A stretch of 64,000 nt of DNA from the NCBI RefSeq assembly GCF_022581195.2, contig NC_061462.1, positions 8,990,001 to 9,054,000 of the forward strand, written 5' to 3'. The translations under genes and the position numbers were made by a program. A model generated the notes under the pieces. It saw only the letters and a program-made list of their open reading frames with translations, searched no databases and had not been told where the DNA came from. This document shows, one piece after another, positions 43,301 through 55,100 of this stretch. Source of the stretch: Helicoverpa zea. Its lineage: Eukaryota > Arthropoda > Insecta > Lepidoptera > Noctuidae. Each line of letters opens with the position of its first letter. Position 1 is the stretch's first letter.

Positions 43301-43536
43301 GACTTCACGAATGTGCGAAGAGAACACTAATGCGAGCCATCAAATGGCTAACTTTGGAGAAGCAGAGTTATTTGAAGAGAACTGCATACACATGTATTAA
43401 GTACCTATGCCATTTTTCTAATGTAATTCCAGCTACAAACTAAAAATTTTCTCTAATTTATGTCCAGATCCTAGGCATCTGCTTCGCGCAGAATCTGCGC
43501 GCGGACATCTTCGCGCAGAAGGCGAAGTGGCACTGA
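31390..43536 (+). CDS. Tetraspanin of the TspanC8 subgroup, eight constitutive exons, 274 aa (main isoform)
   Basis: A four-pass membrane protein. TspanC8 members escort the ADAM10/Kuzbanian protease and so affect Notch signalling. Exons are 31390-31479, 32992-33112, 36678-36751, 37776-37850, 38546-38644, 41353-41532, 42804-42920 (7b) and 43468-43536, GT-AG with consistent phases. TM1 is near residues 19-43, TM2 66-84 and TM3 95-117. The large loop carries LQCCGVEGPRDW, YFNC, EACGVPFSCC, KQCGYD and KGC, giving eight cysteines, the hallmark of TspanC8. TM4 runs into ILGICFAQNL and a short cytosolic tail, KAKWH. Length is normal (human TSPAN5/14 are about 270 aa). An alternative exon (7a, 41846-41959) can replace 7b, and another possible last exon is at 43036. 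Insect relatives include Drosophila Tsp86D/Tsp3A/Tsp26A, but which one is orthologous cannot be told. Confidence 0.92.
32227..32908. mobile_element. Non-autonomous hAT-type element, 682 bp, 8-bp target duplication
   Basis: The ends CAGTGGTTCTTAACC and GGTTAAGAACCACTG are terminal inverted repeats in classic hAT style. GTCTACAT flanks both sides (32219-32226 and 32909-32916), an exact 8-bp duplication as expected for hAT. Inside are two copies of TTGGGCTACATTCTACGTAA (about 32467 and 32588) and of TTCGCGCTCGCTTCGCTCGC (32512 and 32636), plus a CGCGAAGC/GCTTCGCG hairpin. There is no transposase. It ends 83 bp before tetraspanin exon 2. Confidence 0.93.
33662..34916 (+). pseudogene. Basic ORF inside the unclassified transposon, split by a LINE
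   Basis: Two halves (33662-33826 and 34812-34916) keep one frame if the LINE and one copy of its 15-bp duplication are ignored. They give 89 residues ending in TGA. The product is rich in Lys, Arg and Gln (REKAKIRRRRLALQD, then QRYKKKQVQR), with an acidic/Pro spacer (SDNEGPPPP). An acceptor-like TTTTGAATAACAG precedes it. It could be the last exon of a transposase or accessory DNA-binding protein. I do not recognise the family. Confidence 0.45.
33827..34796 (-). mobile_element. 5'-truncated R1-clade LINE nested in the DNA transposon
   Basis: CAGCAAAAGTCAACT flanks the insert on both sides (33812-33826 and 34797-34811). The + strand left end starts with poly(T), that is, a poly(A) tail on the - strand. 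The - strand translation from about 34796 to 34124 contains ISREAAGLLAGLPPSDLEAR, LTYRMTQVLTGYGCF and a zinc-knuckle-like CHHC...H...C (PGCHHCADSPEDTVDHTVQE), the usual C-terminus of R1-clade ORF2. A stop codon interrupts the frame near 34727. The GC content is much higher than in neighbouring DNA. Confidence 0.85.
36401..36524 (-). mobile_element. 3' UTR stub of the same R1-clade LINE family
   Basis: After poly(T), GTGGGTTAGCAGCGGTGAGG and ACCGTCGTGTTCCGTCGTAG match the 3' UTR of the LINE at 33827-34796 almost base for base. AGGCTTTT occurs at 36397-36404 and 36525-36532, a likely short target duplication partly merged with the poly(T). It lies in tetraspanin intron 2. Confidence 0.8.
36845..36920 (-). 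mobile_element. Helitron 3' end fragment
   Basis: On the - strand, ACGGGACGCGAGGGAAACCG, then CGGGAAAACAGCTAA resembles the hairpin-CTAG end of the Lep1-like Helitron at 55441-55640, with CTAG mutated. Located in tetraspanin intron 3. Confidence 0.55.
39335..39405 (+). mobile_element. Helitron (Lep1-like) fragment
   Basis: AACATAGGCTATATTTTATC, then GGCAGTAGTTACCACGGGAC, then GCGGAGTAAACCGCG matches the last third of the complete element at 55441-55640. It lies about 75 bp upstream of the mariner. Confidence 0.6.
39480..40799 (+). mobile_element. maT-type mariner element, 1320 bp
   Basis: Perfect 26-bp terminal inverted repeats (39480-39505 and 40774-40799, beginning CCTCGTGTGTTCATAAG) are flanked by TA on both sides, the mariner target duplication. 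The size is typical for the family. It carries a broken transposase gene and sits in tetraspanin intron 5. Confidence 0.95.
39634..40675 (+). pseudogene. Mariner (DD37D, maT) transposase, frameshifted
   Basis: A cut-and-paste transposase. The first frame (from ATG 39634) encodes a helix-turn-helix start (ELRATVISLFKVGRNLMDIF, then YYTIKRYKE). Around 39780-39810 the frame shifts and there is a TAA, after which GRPRSVRTPANIKIIRERL continues in the second frame to TAA at 40674. The catalytic residues are intact: Asp in LFTDEKIF, Asp in FQQDSAPSHK, and a third Asp in SPDLNPLDY, 37 residues after the second, the DD37D spacing of maT elements. There are few other defects, so the break is recent. 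Confidence 0.9.
40915..41077 (+). mobile_element. Helitron-like 3' end
   Basis: GGGACGCGGGTGAAACCGCG, then GGTGGAAGCTAG|T at 41046-41078 is a Helitron end: GCGGGTGAAACCGC hairpin, then CTAG followed by T. The upstream text (CACGTGAACGGCCGGACCGA) is typical Helitron interior. The left border is unclear. Confidence 0.6.
41846..41959 (+). CDS. Alternative tetraspanin exon 7a (end of large loop and TM4)
   Basis: An open 38-codon segment bounded by CTAG at the left and AAG|GTTCTA at the right, both in phase 0 like exon 7b. It encodes VIHERGCLAAGEDYLQRHIV followed by a hydrophobic stretch ending in GPLALK, which joins smoothly to ILGICFAQNL of the last exon. The single Cys aligns with the eighth loop cysteine of 7b (IIYDKGC). 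GC-rich codon use suggests selection for coding. Both splice sites are weaker than those of 7b, so it may be used in particular tissues. The two exons would be mutually exclusive, because including both would duplicate TM4. Confidence 0.75.
42542..42680. mobile_element. Small MITE, 139 bp, with inverted ends of about 30 bp
   Basis: TATAGTTCTCACCAAATTTT, then GGCGGCTC at the left is mirrored by GAGCCGCCATTAAGTTTGG, then CGAAAACTATA at the right, with about five mismatches. There is no coding capacity. It lies between tetraspanin exons 7a and 7b. Confidence 0.7.
43036..43260 (+). CDS. Possible alternative terminal exon of the tetraspanin
   Basis: Preceded by a good acceptor (CCGTTTCATGTATTCTGTAG) and open in phase 0 for 74 codons before TAG. 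It could follow exon 7b directly. It would replace the normal ILGICFAQNL tail with IEIPIHYEDF, a new hydrophobic segment (LAYAILAIVISMLSKC) and a basic tail (WFTQKIDRFGYKLCMKRSVV). Long open reading in AT-rich DNA argues for it. The absence of a recognisable tetraspanin tail argues against. No poly(A) signal was placed. Confidence 0.4.
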   Translation: MEIPIHYEDFLAYAILAIVISMLSKCYSIYVIRTMYKLDRLYNWFTQKIDRFGYKLCMKRSVVDKQSRYLVRTE

Positions 43537-46300
43537 CAATCAGCGTCTCCTGCCGCCGTGTGACGCACTCGTCCGCGACGCCGCCCACAGCACGTCTACG
43601 CCATAGCACACTAACACACACACTAAGGTTTGTTTTATAGATTAAATGACTTTTTAGCGCAATGGAAAGAGTAATAATTTGTTGTTTTGACTGGTGGAGA
43701 TACAAACATGACGCAAGTACAGCCGACCACGAAAATAGATTTTCAGATTGGATAAAGATTTTTATTAGGTCTGATTGCTCTAGTTTACTTTAGCAAGCAC
43801 GAAGCGAAAGAGGAAATCAATCCATAAGTTGATATGGCACAGAATTTGAAATGATCACATTTAGGTTTCATTCAATTCGTGGAGCTTGCGTTGTCTATGT
43901 ACTCTATTGTCTTGTCCATGACAATATAAAGTTTATATTGACACAATTTTTACAATCAATCAAACTTAAAATAAGGATTGTGTATCCTCATTGTCGGTTG
44001 AAAACATCCGTTCCACATCTTTTCCATTGTTGCTAAAAAGTAAATATTTGATTGTTCCGCACATGTCTATGTAAAATAATTAACGGAAATGTAACACGTG
44101 CATTTATTTGCATAATAGTTTAATGTTTGTCGTGCAGATTATTTATATACACCACAAGTGCTCATCTTACTGTCCCTAGGCTTTCTGAGGATAACTTTTC
44201 AAATCTATTGTAACACAGAGAAGTGAGTCAATGGAGGTCTAATGTATGTACACAAATATCTATCAAAAGACGCGAATGAATCTTTGTACAGACTTCATCG
44301 GACGCAATTTTTCCACCATATCGTCTAGCTTTACCGCCTAAATAACTGGAATGTAGAGGTATACATTTTATATAAAAAAAACTGCAGATTTTCAGCCTTT
44401 TTGAATAGATGAAACTTTTATCTCCTCCATTTACTTATTTCTCTGTGTTTTTCCTCTGGCATCCTGTCATCTTCTCCCCATCATTCTTGGATACTCTTGA
44501 ATCTCTGTCTGTAAATAACATTATGAAATGTTGATACTTGTTGATAGAATTATCCAATGCGTATGTCCTTGTAAAGTGGGGTTGGTTGCGTTATGTGGCA
44601 GCTGTTCACAGTAATATTAAATTTTTGGAATTTTATTTCACCGTGTATCCTTATAGATACGTATGTATATTGTTTGTATATACGTATATAATATAAAGAA
44701 GCCATCTACGTTGCAATTATTATTTTTCATTGCAGTAATTCATTATAAGTACATTGTGAACTGTTCAAAATAATCATTTATGTTTTATATATTAGTACTA
44801 ACGATATTTTATAAATTGAAGCCAACCCCACTCAAAAGCGATGTGTTCAATTTGGCCAATTAGCCTTAACGGGAGCTGTGAGATGAATTTAGTATTGGAA
44901 TATAAGTATTAGAAGGTAAACAAGTTTGTTCATGAAAAAATGCTATTTAATTGTTATATTCATTACAGATATTAAGGGTTGTTGCCAACGTGACCATTTG
45001 ACTAAATCCATCCAATTTTCACTAAAATCTTGAATCGTTGGAAATATATATGACCCTCCATGGTCACTTTTTATTTTTTTAATGGTGCTGACAAGAGTGG
45101 CAACCCTGTTGTGTTGACAGCTCGTTGCTACAGTTGTGATGTGTGCTTGACCGTTGTAGGCGCTGCAGTTAGGGTCGTGTGTAATGCAGCAGGAGAATAA
45201 TGGCTGACAATATGTTTAGGCGGGAAATTTTGACAGGCGGTGAAAGGTGACGTAACGTTTATTTTTTTTGTATGTCCCTGTAAAATTCGAATTATTTGAT
45301 GATGATTTTATGTAAGAAGATGTATTTTCAATGTTGTATTTATAAATTAATTACAGTATTGTCTCCTATATGTATCTCTCTCTCTTAAGTAATTTTCGTC
45401 TACCTACCACCGCCTGCCAAAGCTTTGCCTAAATTGTAACGTGTTAAGATAAAGTATTTTATTATAAACTCAAATTAGTGATAAGTAATACTCATTTAGA
45501 AAACAAAATTATTATTATACATTAAAAAAAATGATTTACTTAATCATTATCCAAAAGTATTGCATTGTAAAAGTATTTAAATCGCTTTGGTATTGTTGAG
45601 AACCTCTTTTGAGGTTTTATGCACAAATTATAATTAGACGTGTATTACAAAAGTCTATGTTTATGGTTCTTGTTTTGTAGCTTAGGATTTAAGCTGGTTT
45701 TATAGATGTTTAAGTAAGTGTTCCTCATTACGCCGATATATAATCTCAAACCGAATCATCATTCCTTAATTTACACGTTAATGTGTTATGTGCCTATAAC
45801 TAAATAGAAATATGTCTCGAATCGTTTATAAAATGTATATTTATAAGCCATAAATCACTGCCTTATTGACTGCGACAAATTATTTGATTGTAATAAAATG
45901 TTATTAATTTAGACGTGGTTTTCTGGTGCATTTTACTAACCGCTTAAAAGTATTTAACTCCATAGATTAAGATCTGATAAGTTTATTCGAATCTGTAATC
46001 ATTTATTTTAATTCTTGGTTAAGTATTACATTCATAAGTTTCTAAGTTTTTATCCAATTTTATACTTTATCCTAAGTTGCCACAATTCTATTAAGATTGT
46101 TTATGCTTTTACAGTATAGAAAACTAGTCTTTGATAAAATATACATACTCGAACTTTTTTAAATATTTTGTTCGAAATGACATTTCAGAAAAGTATTTTG
46201 TTTACTATCACAAGTTGAAGACGATATTGTATTATTTTTATTTTTGAAATTATATTTTTATTTTGTAATTACAATGTAAAGTATTGAGTCTGGTATTCTT
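43537..46300 (+). other. Tetraspanin 3' UTR and downstream flank
   Basis: AT-rich, no coding signal. AATAAAATG at about 45892 is one possible poly(A) site. At 44378-44420, GATTTTCAGCCTTTTTGAATAGATGAAACTTTT resembles a CR1-like LINE 3' end, so the UTR may stop earlier. The extent is inference. Confidence 0.4.
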
Positions 46301-49300
46301 TTATGATACCAGGTAAAAAATGTCCTTGTATTTATATTGTAAGTAGTTGTAGTATTTATGTAATATTCAAATGACTTAAAAATTAAATCGATATTTTGTA
46401 TGGAAATATAAGTATGTACAAAAATCGGGTTGTTTCAGTCACTTTATTCATTTCTAAAACTTGGAGCCTAGAAGTTCAAACACAAAGTTACTAACCAATC
46501 TAACCCACGACGATATCAATTCACAAAATGCAGCAATTTGGGAGCTATCTGCATTGCTTTCCATTTTTCTTTTCCAGTGACGTTACAAATCAAGCTGCGA
46601 ATAAATCCACAAGCTTTTCCAATGTCGTGAGAGTCTGAGAGCTCAAATAAATGAACGCTGTCAAGTCGCATTGCACGAAATAGGTACCATTTCTTGTGAA
46701 TCATTTATCACATGATAAAAAAATTGAGTGATACTTTTCCCCGAAACACACGTGGTCTGTTAACACTCTCAACCAAGACAGCTCTCACCCAACAAATCAA
46801 AGCGCCACAGGAAAACCACCAAACTACAAACACAGACCACCATTAAAACAAGATTTACAATCACATTAGGGTTAACGGACATTACCCCTTGCAATACACA
46901 ACAGAGTTAGTTGTTCGACACGTGCCCACGTCTCCTGGGCGTAAAGTTTAATAAGTTTGACAGATATGGTGCATTAGTTTCAGTTACGGTCGCAAATGGA
47001 CTCGGACAAACCGTATTGTGACTTAGACGCTGGACGCACTGATTGTGGGAATGAGCGCTTTATTGAAACTATAAAGTAGGGTCACGAGGTCTAAGGCTAG
47101 CATTTACGAAGGTTCAGACAGTAATCGTACAAAGTTGCTGGTTTGTTGGTTGGTTTGTTCCTTTATGTTACCTTTGATGGTACTTCTATTGTAACACAAA
47201 ACAAGGCCAGGTCTTTATACGTTCCTATTTACCTACCTGAAACAGAACTTATATAGTAGGTATAAGATGTTGTTATACTTAATTACTGAGTAGGTAAGGA
47301 GGGTTAGTAAAAAAACATTCGGACAGTGTCGAAACGGAGACAACCGTCCAGTTGCATAAAATTCCATACGACTGACAATTTGTGTCCAATTAACCATTTA
47401 TTACATTAACAAGTTTAAAAATCAGCAGTTTCCCGTTGAATCCAACTACGCATTTATCGGCACGTAGGTACGTAATCTCGCGTCGCATCGCGCTTGTCGT
47501 GACAAATGACGCGCAACGGCACGCCAGCCGATGCGATGTGACAGCGACACGGCCAAGTCGCGCGAATCCGATACGACACACACGTAATCGAATTTCGGCT
47601 GAGTGAAATCTTTTATTTATTGCCATAGTTGCCACGTGCAATATTTCTAGAACTTTCTATGGCAATTTTCTTGATAGTTTTATGGATTGGCTTTTGGGAT
47701 GATCGATAGGCTCATTGAAAATATGAATTTAGTGAAAAATATTGAATGCACCCAGCACCTGCGCTAGTATCTTTCGCTACTCACATCATAGTAGATAAAT
47801 GAGAGAAAATCTATGTATTTATTCACTAGAAATATACCGTTTTTATAATCTTGGGTTATCCTTTAGGTATAAAAAGGTCAGTGAGTAGGTACGTACCAAA
47901 TAAGAATCTAGCATCTTAATGCCAGAGAAAATATTAAATTATCGTTCCAAATAGACACTATAAACGAGCAAAAGATGGATTACTTTTATTAAATCGAATA
48001 AAAAATAAATTGAACCGATCCTATTAGAATTTAGCTGACATTCCCTAATTGGGAGGAAAAACCGACTGAAAATTGATGCGGTTTTTTCAGTTATCTAATC
48101 CACGGTTGGTTTATGTTGACAAAAAAGATCATTAGACTGGAGATATAATAATTACAATTCTCTAGGGCTCAGTAGAGTTCTTCGTAGTAACTAAGTTGGT
48201 TCTGCAGTCGTACTTACAATGGACAAATTTTTATTTGTTTAGTCATGGTTTCATACATAACTTTATCAAGATTAAGAAGAATTGAAAGCTGAAAGACAAC
48301 ACCAACAAAAATAGAAAGGCTTTATTCGATAACCAATTAATAAATGGTTGATGAGAAACTTGACGCGAGGACGCGACTCGACCCGTCAAAGGCTTCAATG
48401 GACGGACAGATGGGTGGCCGAGGGGACATAAATCATTGTTGTGTCGCAATGGATGACGTCACGGCTAACGACCTATTAAGCTGACAGTATCTGGATACAA
48501 ATTAATTTGTTTGCTGAACAACACGAGTGAAAGGTTCTATCTTACCTCCGTCACTGATGGGGTTTTGAAATGTGGTGTCTGATTTATGGGTTCAGCTGAC
48601 ACCTTGGTATCTTTATTGCTTGATGTCTTATTTCAAAAAAGGGGGGCCTCAATCCAGAAGCACATCTCTGATCCTTACTAGAAATCCTTCATGTCAAACT
48701 AGGATTAATCGGAGTGGGTAGTTAGGTATGAGTTGACCTATTTTTGAAACGCCTTTAGCTATTCAAAATTAAATGTCGGCGGTCAATACTAAGGTAGCAC
48801 ACCGCACACGACATTATTACACCAAATAGTCGAATGGCATGTTTGAAAAGAAAATTCAATATAGTAAAGTTCTGTTATCGCGCACGCGGGAGCGTTTAAA
48901 AATATACAACAACACACTACGTCGCGTGCCACAGCTGGTAATACGCTAACCTAACAACAGCAATAAAAGAAAATGCGGCAAAACTTCTTGCTGTGAAAAA
49001 AGAAACTGCAAATAGGTAGGTACAATTACAAGGTACAGTGCTTCCAGTGAAATGTGCAACGGAACGCCAGAGATTTTACCGTGCAGCCGACTTATTTAAA
49101 TAGAGCCGTGGCCTTAGGTCGGCAGTTGTTGTTTATAAGTAGTTTTTGTAAGCAGGCGGGTCAGGTTAGACTGGCCTGTAGGTAAGACCCGAGGACGCGA
49201 GAAGGGCTCCTTTGTTCGCGTCGCTCGGAGCGGTGGAGGCCTTCGCTCATTTGCTGAAAGCCCCTGCCAGAAGTGTCGTCAGAAATCCGGCCATTTTCGT

Positions 49301-50794
49301 TCGTTTTGCCTTTCATAAAGCCGTTTTTAACTATTTGTTGGGGAGAAGATGGTGGTTAGTAAAGCCGTTTTGACTAAGGGTTGAAACAGACCGACACGCG
49401 TGAAAATGACTTTCCACATATTCTCTATTGTAATAAGTTTATTTTTCTCTTTATCTATTTTTTTTTCAAAGTACCGAATATATTTTCAAGAGACTCACAT
49501 TTGATGTTGTAGCTGCTACAACTAAATACTAGGTACAATGTTAGTAGGTAGTATAAAAAGCATAAGTTGTCTTCTACTAAAAGATTGAAGACATTGAAGA
49601 TTTTTTTCTGCTAAATTAACACAGGTTTGTTTCTTTGATCAATGCAGCATCATCAAAAGCGAACATTAGCCAAATGAGATTATTTTCATAAATAATTTCC
49701 TCTCACGGTACAATCAAAGAGCGAACACAAAATGAAATAATGTGATTACAATGAAACAGGAGACAGCGAGTAGGAAAAAATCGAGTTTATTTGGCTCGGG
49801 TCCCAAAGTGGATGGAACTGATTGCTTAAAGTCTGGGTCACTGGGAAATTAGTTTGCATTATCCAATTTACCCGTAATTGGGTCTGACATGCGGTAAGGC
49901 TAACTTACATGATACCAATGAGATGTATACGATCCCTACGTTCACATACTTATATATAGTTATAGGTATTATGTACTGTAGTGGTTAATTATAGATAATC
50001 ATGCTAATTGTTATCCACATTTACGTATTTACTAATGTGGGTAAGTATTTTTTATGAATAGTTCAGAAAGGTTTTGCTGAGCACGAGTTGAGAGCAGAAC
50101 TGTGCTTAAATACTGATGATGCATATTGTGTTAAAGTCTAAGGGTAGCTCCTCATAACATAAAACTGTGTAAGAATATAACCTTAATAGATCGCAGCATT
50201 GCAGCTGAACTTCTGTTAACTTTACAAGCATAGCATCCATCCAATTATCTGCAAGCGCAATAACAACAATGATCCAAAAGCTTCATTTCTCGTTACAACC
50301 CTTAACTCCTCTTAATAAAACAAATTAACCGTTACTGTATCCATGTAACGTATTTCCTCGAAAACCAGCTTTTTGCGGAAAAACAGTTTCACTGTAATTA
50401 CAATAAATGTAAGTAAAGTATGGAGCTTGGACAATATTCAGCTGCATTCTTTTGCCTATAGGTAGGCGGGTATTCTCACAGTGTCTTCTTAGCAGTGGAA
50501 TTTTCCGAACCTAGTTAAGATTCTTGCATTTATTTCTGCAAGGCTAGTAGAATCAAGTCTGAATTAGCAAGAATTGAACAAGATAGCAAAGATGCGGTAA
50601 CGTAAGATCACGTTCAGATAATACGACGCGAGATTCGCTGAAATAGGTTGTACAGAGCTACGTACGGTTCTGTGAAGATATAGCAATAGGATTATATAGA
50701 AAAGGGACTATCTTCGGCCAGCGGTTGCGCTTCTTGAGATAACTACTTCCAAAACAGATTATAACGGTTAGACAACAGATGTTTACATATATTC
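46301..50794. other. Long intergenic stretch, no gene recognised
   Basis: Short frames only, none with domain or splice support. A CpG-rich patch lies at 47455-47590 (TCGCGTCGCATCGCGC and similar) and a perfect CRE-like TGACGTCA at 48454-48461. A second GC-rich patch, 49180-49300, follows an AT-rich run. These may be regulatory or decayed MITEs. I cannot tell which. Confidence 0.35.
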
Positions 50795-50896
50795 TACCAC
50801 ATTGGTACCTACTTGCCTGACCTGGAATCGAACCCGGATCCTTATGCTCGAGAGGTTGGTTCTTTGCCCACTAGGCCACTACTACTTTTTTTTTCG
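50795..50896 (-). mobile_element. Head-only tRNA-derived SINE with 12-bp target duplication
   Basis: The - strand reads GTGGCCTAGTGGGCAAAG (A box) and GGGTTCGATTCCAGGTCAGG (B box), matching the head of the SINE at 18158, but the body is absent. TTACATATATTC lies on both sides (50783-50794 and 50897-50908). It is not a functional tRNA gene, because the cloverleaf is not complete. Confidence 0.8.
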
Positions 50897-51699
50897 TTAC
50901 ATATATTCCATCTGCGTTATTATAACTAAGTACATACTTAATCTATTTTCAAAACAAAAGAAAACTCAGCGTTCCATCATTTACAAAACAATTCTACCTA
51001 TTTATAAATGCATATAACCTTTTACGTAAACGTCTTGATGTCCATCAGTTGCAGAAGCCATTAGAATCGCAACAATCACCTTTATATAAGAAAATAGCCC
51101 GGTTCTGTCTGGCACGTCATTTGCATAAGGTCGCGGCGGTCGCGGTAGAAACCCCGTTGCGATCCGGACATAGTGCTGTGGTGTGCCTATGTCCCGGGAT
51201 CCGGGATTTAAAGGGAGCAGAAGGTTTTATATTATTTTGGATGTGGTACATTAATAGTCGTTTAAATTAAATGATCGAACTTGAAATGATTTCAAAAATA
51301 CTAAGTGGGTATAATTCATTTCAGGTTGTAGATATTATTTCAGTTTTAGCAAACCAAAATAAAGTTTCTCCGAAGTATATAAGTAAGCAATTTATCTCGG
51401 TTAGAAACTGAGCTTAAACAAAATATAGCCAAGATTTAAACCGTACATTTTCCTAAAAGCGAAACGTAAACAGTCACTTATCTTTATAATACCGTTAGGC
51501 ACGCGCGTACCTTCGCGGGTTAAACTTAACCCGGGACATAAATCAGGTGAGTATCGGAAAGTCCCGGGAAGCCGGGACAATGGGCAGCAATATTATCCTG
51601 GCTGCATGATGTGGCAGGGACTGGCCCTTTTTACGACACTTCATTGCCAGTTTCATACAATCCTTAACTTTTTCAAAGTAGCTTCACTCTATGTATTAT

Positions 51700-51832
51700 A
51701 ATATTCTCTATATATTCTTTTTTTCTTTTACAATAAGGTACTTATATAACTACTTATGTAACGCAAACGCCATTATAATATTGTGTGCACTTACACACAA
51801 AATAAAGAGATTTGACTTTGACTTGGACACTT
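51700..51832 (+). mobile_element. LINE 3' end remnant
   Basis: GTGTGCACTTACACACAAAA followed by TAAAGAGATTTGACTTTGACTT is the style of CR1/Rex-like LINE 3' tails in Lepidoptera. There is no coding part. Confidence 0.5.
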
Positions 51833-52043
51833 GAACATGGATATGATGTTTCAGTAGGTTATTGCATTTCAGTAAGTTCTGTCTAAAGAAGAAGCTAACA
51901 AAATAATTATTAAGCATAAGTACAGCTGTTTATTTCTACATCTTTAATACCAGATTTTAAAAACATTGTGTCCAACGCAGAATCGAACTTCCTACCTTCG
52001 CCCGCCTACACACAACCACCCCTACGGTATCAGATAGAAATTA

Positions 52044-52080
52044 TAAAAAGGGGATGCGCGGCTTAACCCGGCAGTAGCGA
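52044..52080 (+). promoter_or_regulatory. TATA box and initiator of the secreted precursor gene
   Basis: TATAAAAAG at 52044-52052 lies about 30 bp before GGCAGTAG (52072-52079), which resembles an arthropod initiator. Transcription from there would give a 5' UTR of about 83 nt to the ATG at 52158. Confidence 0.6.
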
Positions 52081-52157
52081 GCACACCGGCAATAAATCCT
52101 CAGCTTCCACAATCCTATGTCCTACTAGCTCATTAGTCTTAATAAAAGGCCACAAAA

Positions 52158-55100
52158 ATGCGGGAAACATTTATATCAATTCTCGCTCTTCTCGCCATCG
52201 CCCCCTGCGCTAAATGTTCCGACGTCGGCAAAGACGGGTTCAATTTCTATAAAGGTACGTTCTCCATCATTAGTATCGTTCTTTATTGGATATTTTCGCG
52301 GTCCCAATAAAATTTTGTCAGCCTTTGAGCTTTTTTTGTCGCATTTCGTATGATTTGTGGGTAGAAAACGAACTTATTTGGCGTAGGTACGTTATTTTGG
52401 AGGTTTTGCGTTTTAGACAGGTTTCTTAGTTGCTTCGTAATATTTATGGGCTTAAAGTTTTATTGTTATACACAGTAATTAATTATAATTAGGATTTCCT
52501 TTTTATTTGCTGCCTCATTCTTTATATTTATCGTTCGACGAAGTAAATAAAAGACGGGAGCTTTATTTTGAGTTTAAAATTAGCCTTCAAGCTATTTAAT
52601 GTTAAACATCGTAATTGCTTTTTCGTGGAAAGGATAAAAAATAAATTTATTTACTTGCTGGTACGATTACAACATTCTTTATAAAAAAAAAATTGATTAA
52701 GATTTGTAACACAGTTTAAACTTATAGGTATAGCTTGTTATTAAATTAGTAAAGTGTATCCAAGTGACTTAATCAACAAAAGCTAAGGCATAGGACCCTC
52801 GAATTGGCTCTTTGTACGCAAAATGTAACAAGAGACAGATTTATGCAAAAAAATAAAATAGAAATCCATTTACAGGCTATGGATTTTTTCTTGCCTTCTC
52901 TTAATATTTCCTAGCATCTGTTTATTTTCTCCAGATTACCTGCGTGCGCGGACTGATGACGTCATGTCTGAAGGGCCGGCGGCTGCGGAACGCATGTTAT
53001 GTGAGTACAAACATTGTACAGCTAATAATATCCTAATGAGGATGTATGTGTCTCATTTACATCGGCGATTTGATGTTAAGGCAGTATCATGTGACTGTAT
53101 TGAGCTTCTACAAGTTCCTTGGTGCATGTTCCGTCAATAGTCTTATTTTCCAAAGGTTCTTCAAAGTCCATATCCAAGTCATAGTCCAAGTATTATAAGT
53201 AGGTATCTGATACAGTCTTGACATAGTGCCTAACATATATCTACTTTAGATAGACGTAGCTACTTTCGCGTTATAAATATTAATAAGGATAAGGATTTAA
53301 CACATTTTATGTACCTACACCTATCATTCAGTCTGGAAATTCTCGTGTATGTCTCTCAAATATTCTGAACGGAGAAAATATATTCGCGATTGTGATAATA
53401 ATATCTCACTTACCTATCACTCTCACTTATCAGGTATAAAGAGAAAAAAGTACTATTATTTTCAGGACTTATTTAAGTAGATTATGCTAAGTGGTCATAA
53501 AAATTGAAGACTAAGAATTCCGCCTCTTATCGTTGGTACAAAGATATAAATGGTCTGCTGCTTTTCAGGGGTCGAACGTGTGCCACACCAAATAACATTT
53601 TTTAAAGGTATCAAGATCATTACAATATTGATAACGGGGTACAAATGACTTCCAGATTTCTACCGCACTCCTTTGTCACTGTATCCTGGTCTTCTCCCAG
53701 CAGTCGAGCAAGAATATAGGAAAAGAACGGGAAATGCATTCAAGAGTAAGTACCTATTTAATTTTGATTTATAATCTTGTATGTCTCTGACCGACCACGG
53801 GACTACAGAGTCCCGGATTTTTGGAAGGCGAACGTGGGGCCGAAGCCAACACGCTGAAGCCCTTTTGAGACAACTTTAATGAAATGGCGACACAAAACCG
53901 ACGATTATCCCCGTATACACTATAGAAATGTACCCAAGGACAATCCCCGGTTCTGTGCTAAACTATTGCTAACTATGGATGAAAACTACTTGGGCTATTG
54001 TGATGGGATGCTAATGGACTAGGAATGGGGAAACTACGGGAACTATGGCACCTGCCGATAACAATGTATTAAATACATGTTAAAATGGCAGGTGGAGACT
54101 CGCCAACTCACTTACTGGGCCCCCGGGAATCAGTCACTGAAAAGCAACAAGAGGGCAACAGGGACATGAGCGGCTGAGAAGGGTGAGGATACCTCGGCGG
54201 ACTTTAAACGCAGATCACGCGCTCCCTGTGGGTCCAGCATCACCGGCCCACTCGCCACTTACCACGAGGCACCTACCCTCCGAGCAGGACTAACCTTGCT
54301 CTAGCGACTCCACTCTGACCGGCCGATGAAGGCAAGCCAAGAGGCGGGAGACCTATCCCCCGTCATGCTTCACTCCGGCAAGCCGGAGATGGGGGACAGT
54401 ATACTCTCCCTGGAGCACTCGGATATATAGCCCCGCGGGGTCGCTACTCCCCGTCATCCGCCTCAGATGCCCTGCGGGGCGTGTTAATTTTGATTTATAA
54501 TAATATTATAACGTACAGGCTACATAAAATGTGGTTTGGTTTGTTTTTGGATTTATGATTTCGTAAACGTTAAAAGTTCACGCAAAGAATTTGAATCCCA
54601 TCAAAGCCAAGGTAGCGAACGCTTGCTTGCATTTGATTTTTCTCCAAGAAATAACTTTACCTTACCGAGAACCTTTTGAAATCGCTACTCGAGCAAAGAC
54701 GATTTAAAATATAAACAGTTGCAATAAAACTGAAATAAAACACAAAGACCTGTTATTTCGTTCACGTGTACTTTGGAAATAATGTGCAATAATCACTGTT
54801 TGAGCGAGCGTTATACATACAGCACTTTTATATATGAAATGTTTTAGAAAAGCGTTGCAGTGCGAGTCAAGCTTTTAGGTATTTGCTCCATTTATAAGTG
54901 TTGGCTTAAGGTCGTGGGAGTTTTATTTGTTTTATATTACTATTTCTTTTCCACCTTCGTTGGTTTCAGCATTTTCCACTTGAGTTGGAATTGTGTTTAG
55001 CATCTTAAGGGGTTGGTTTGCACTTCTAATACTAAAGAAAATGCATGAAATTCTCACAGAGTTATCACGAATTCGTTTGATCTATACTATCGTATGATAT

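Noticed and set aside
47455..47590. CpG-rich patch as a promoter or gene
   Set aside because: No downstream gene, TATA or ORF with support. It could equally be a decayed MITE.
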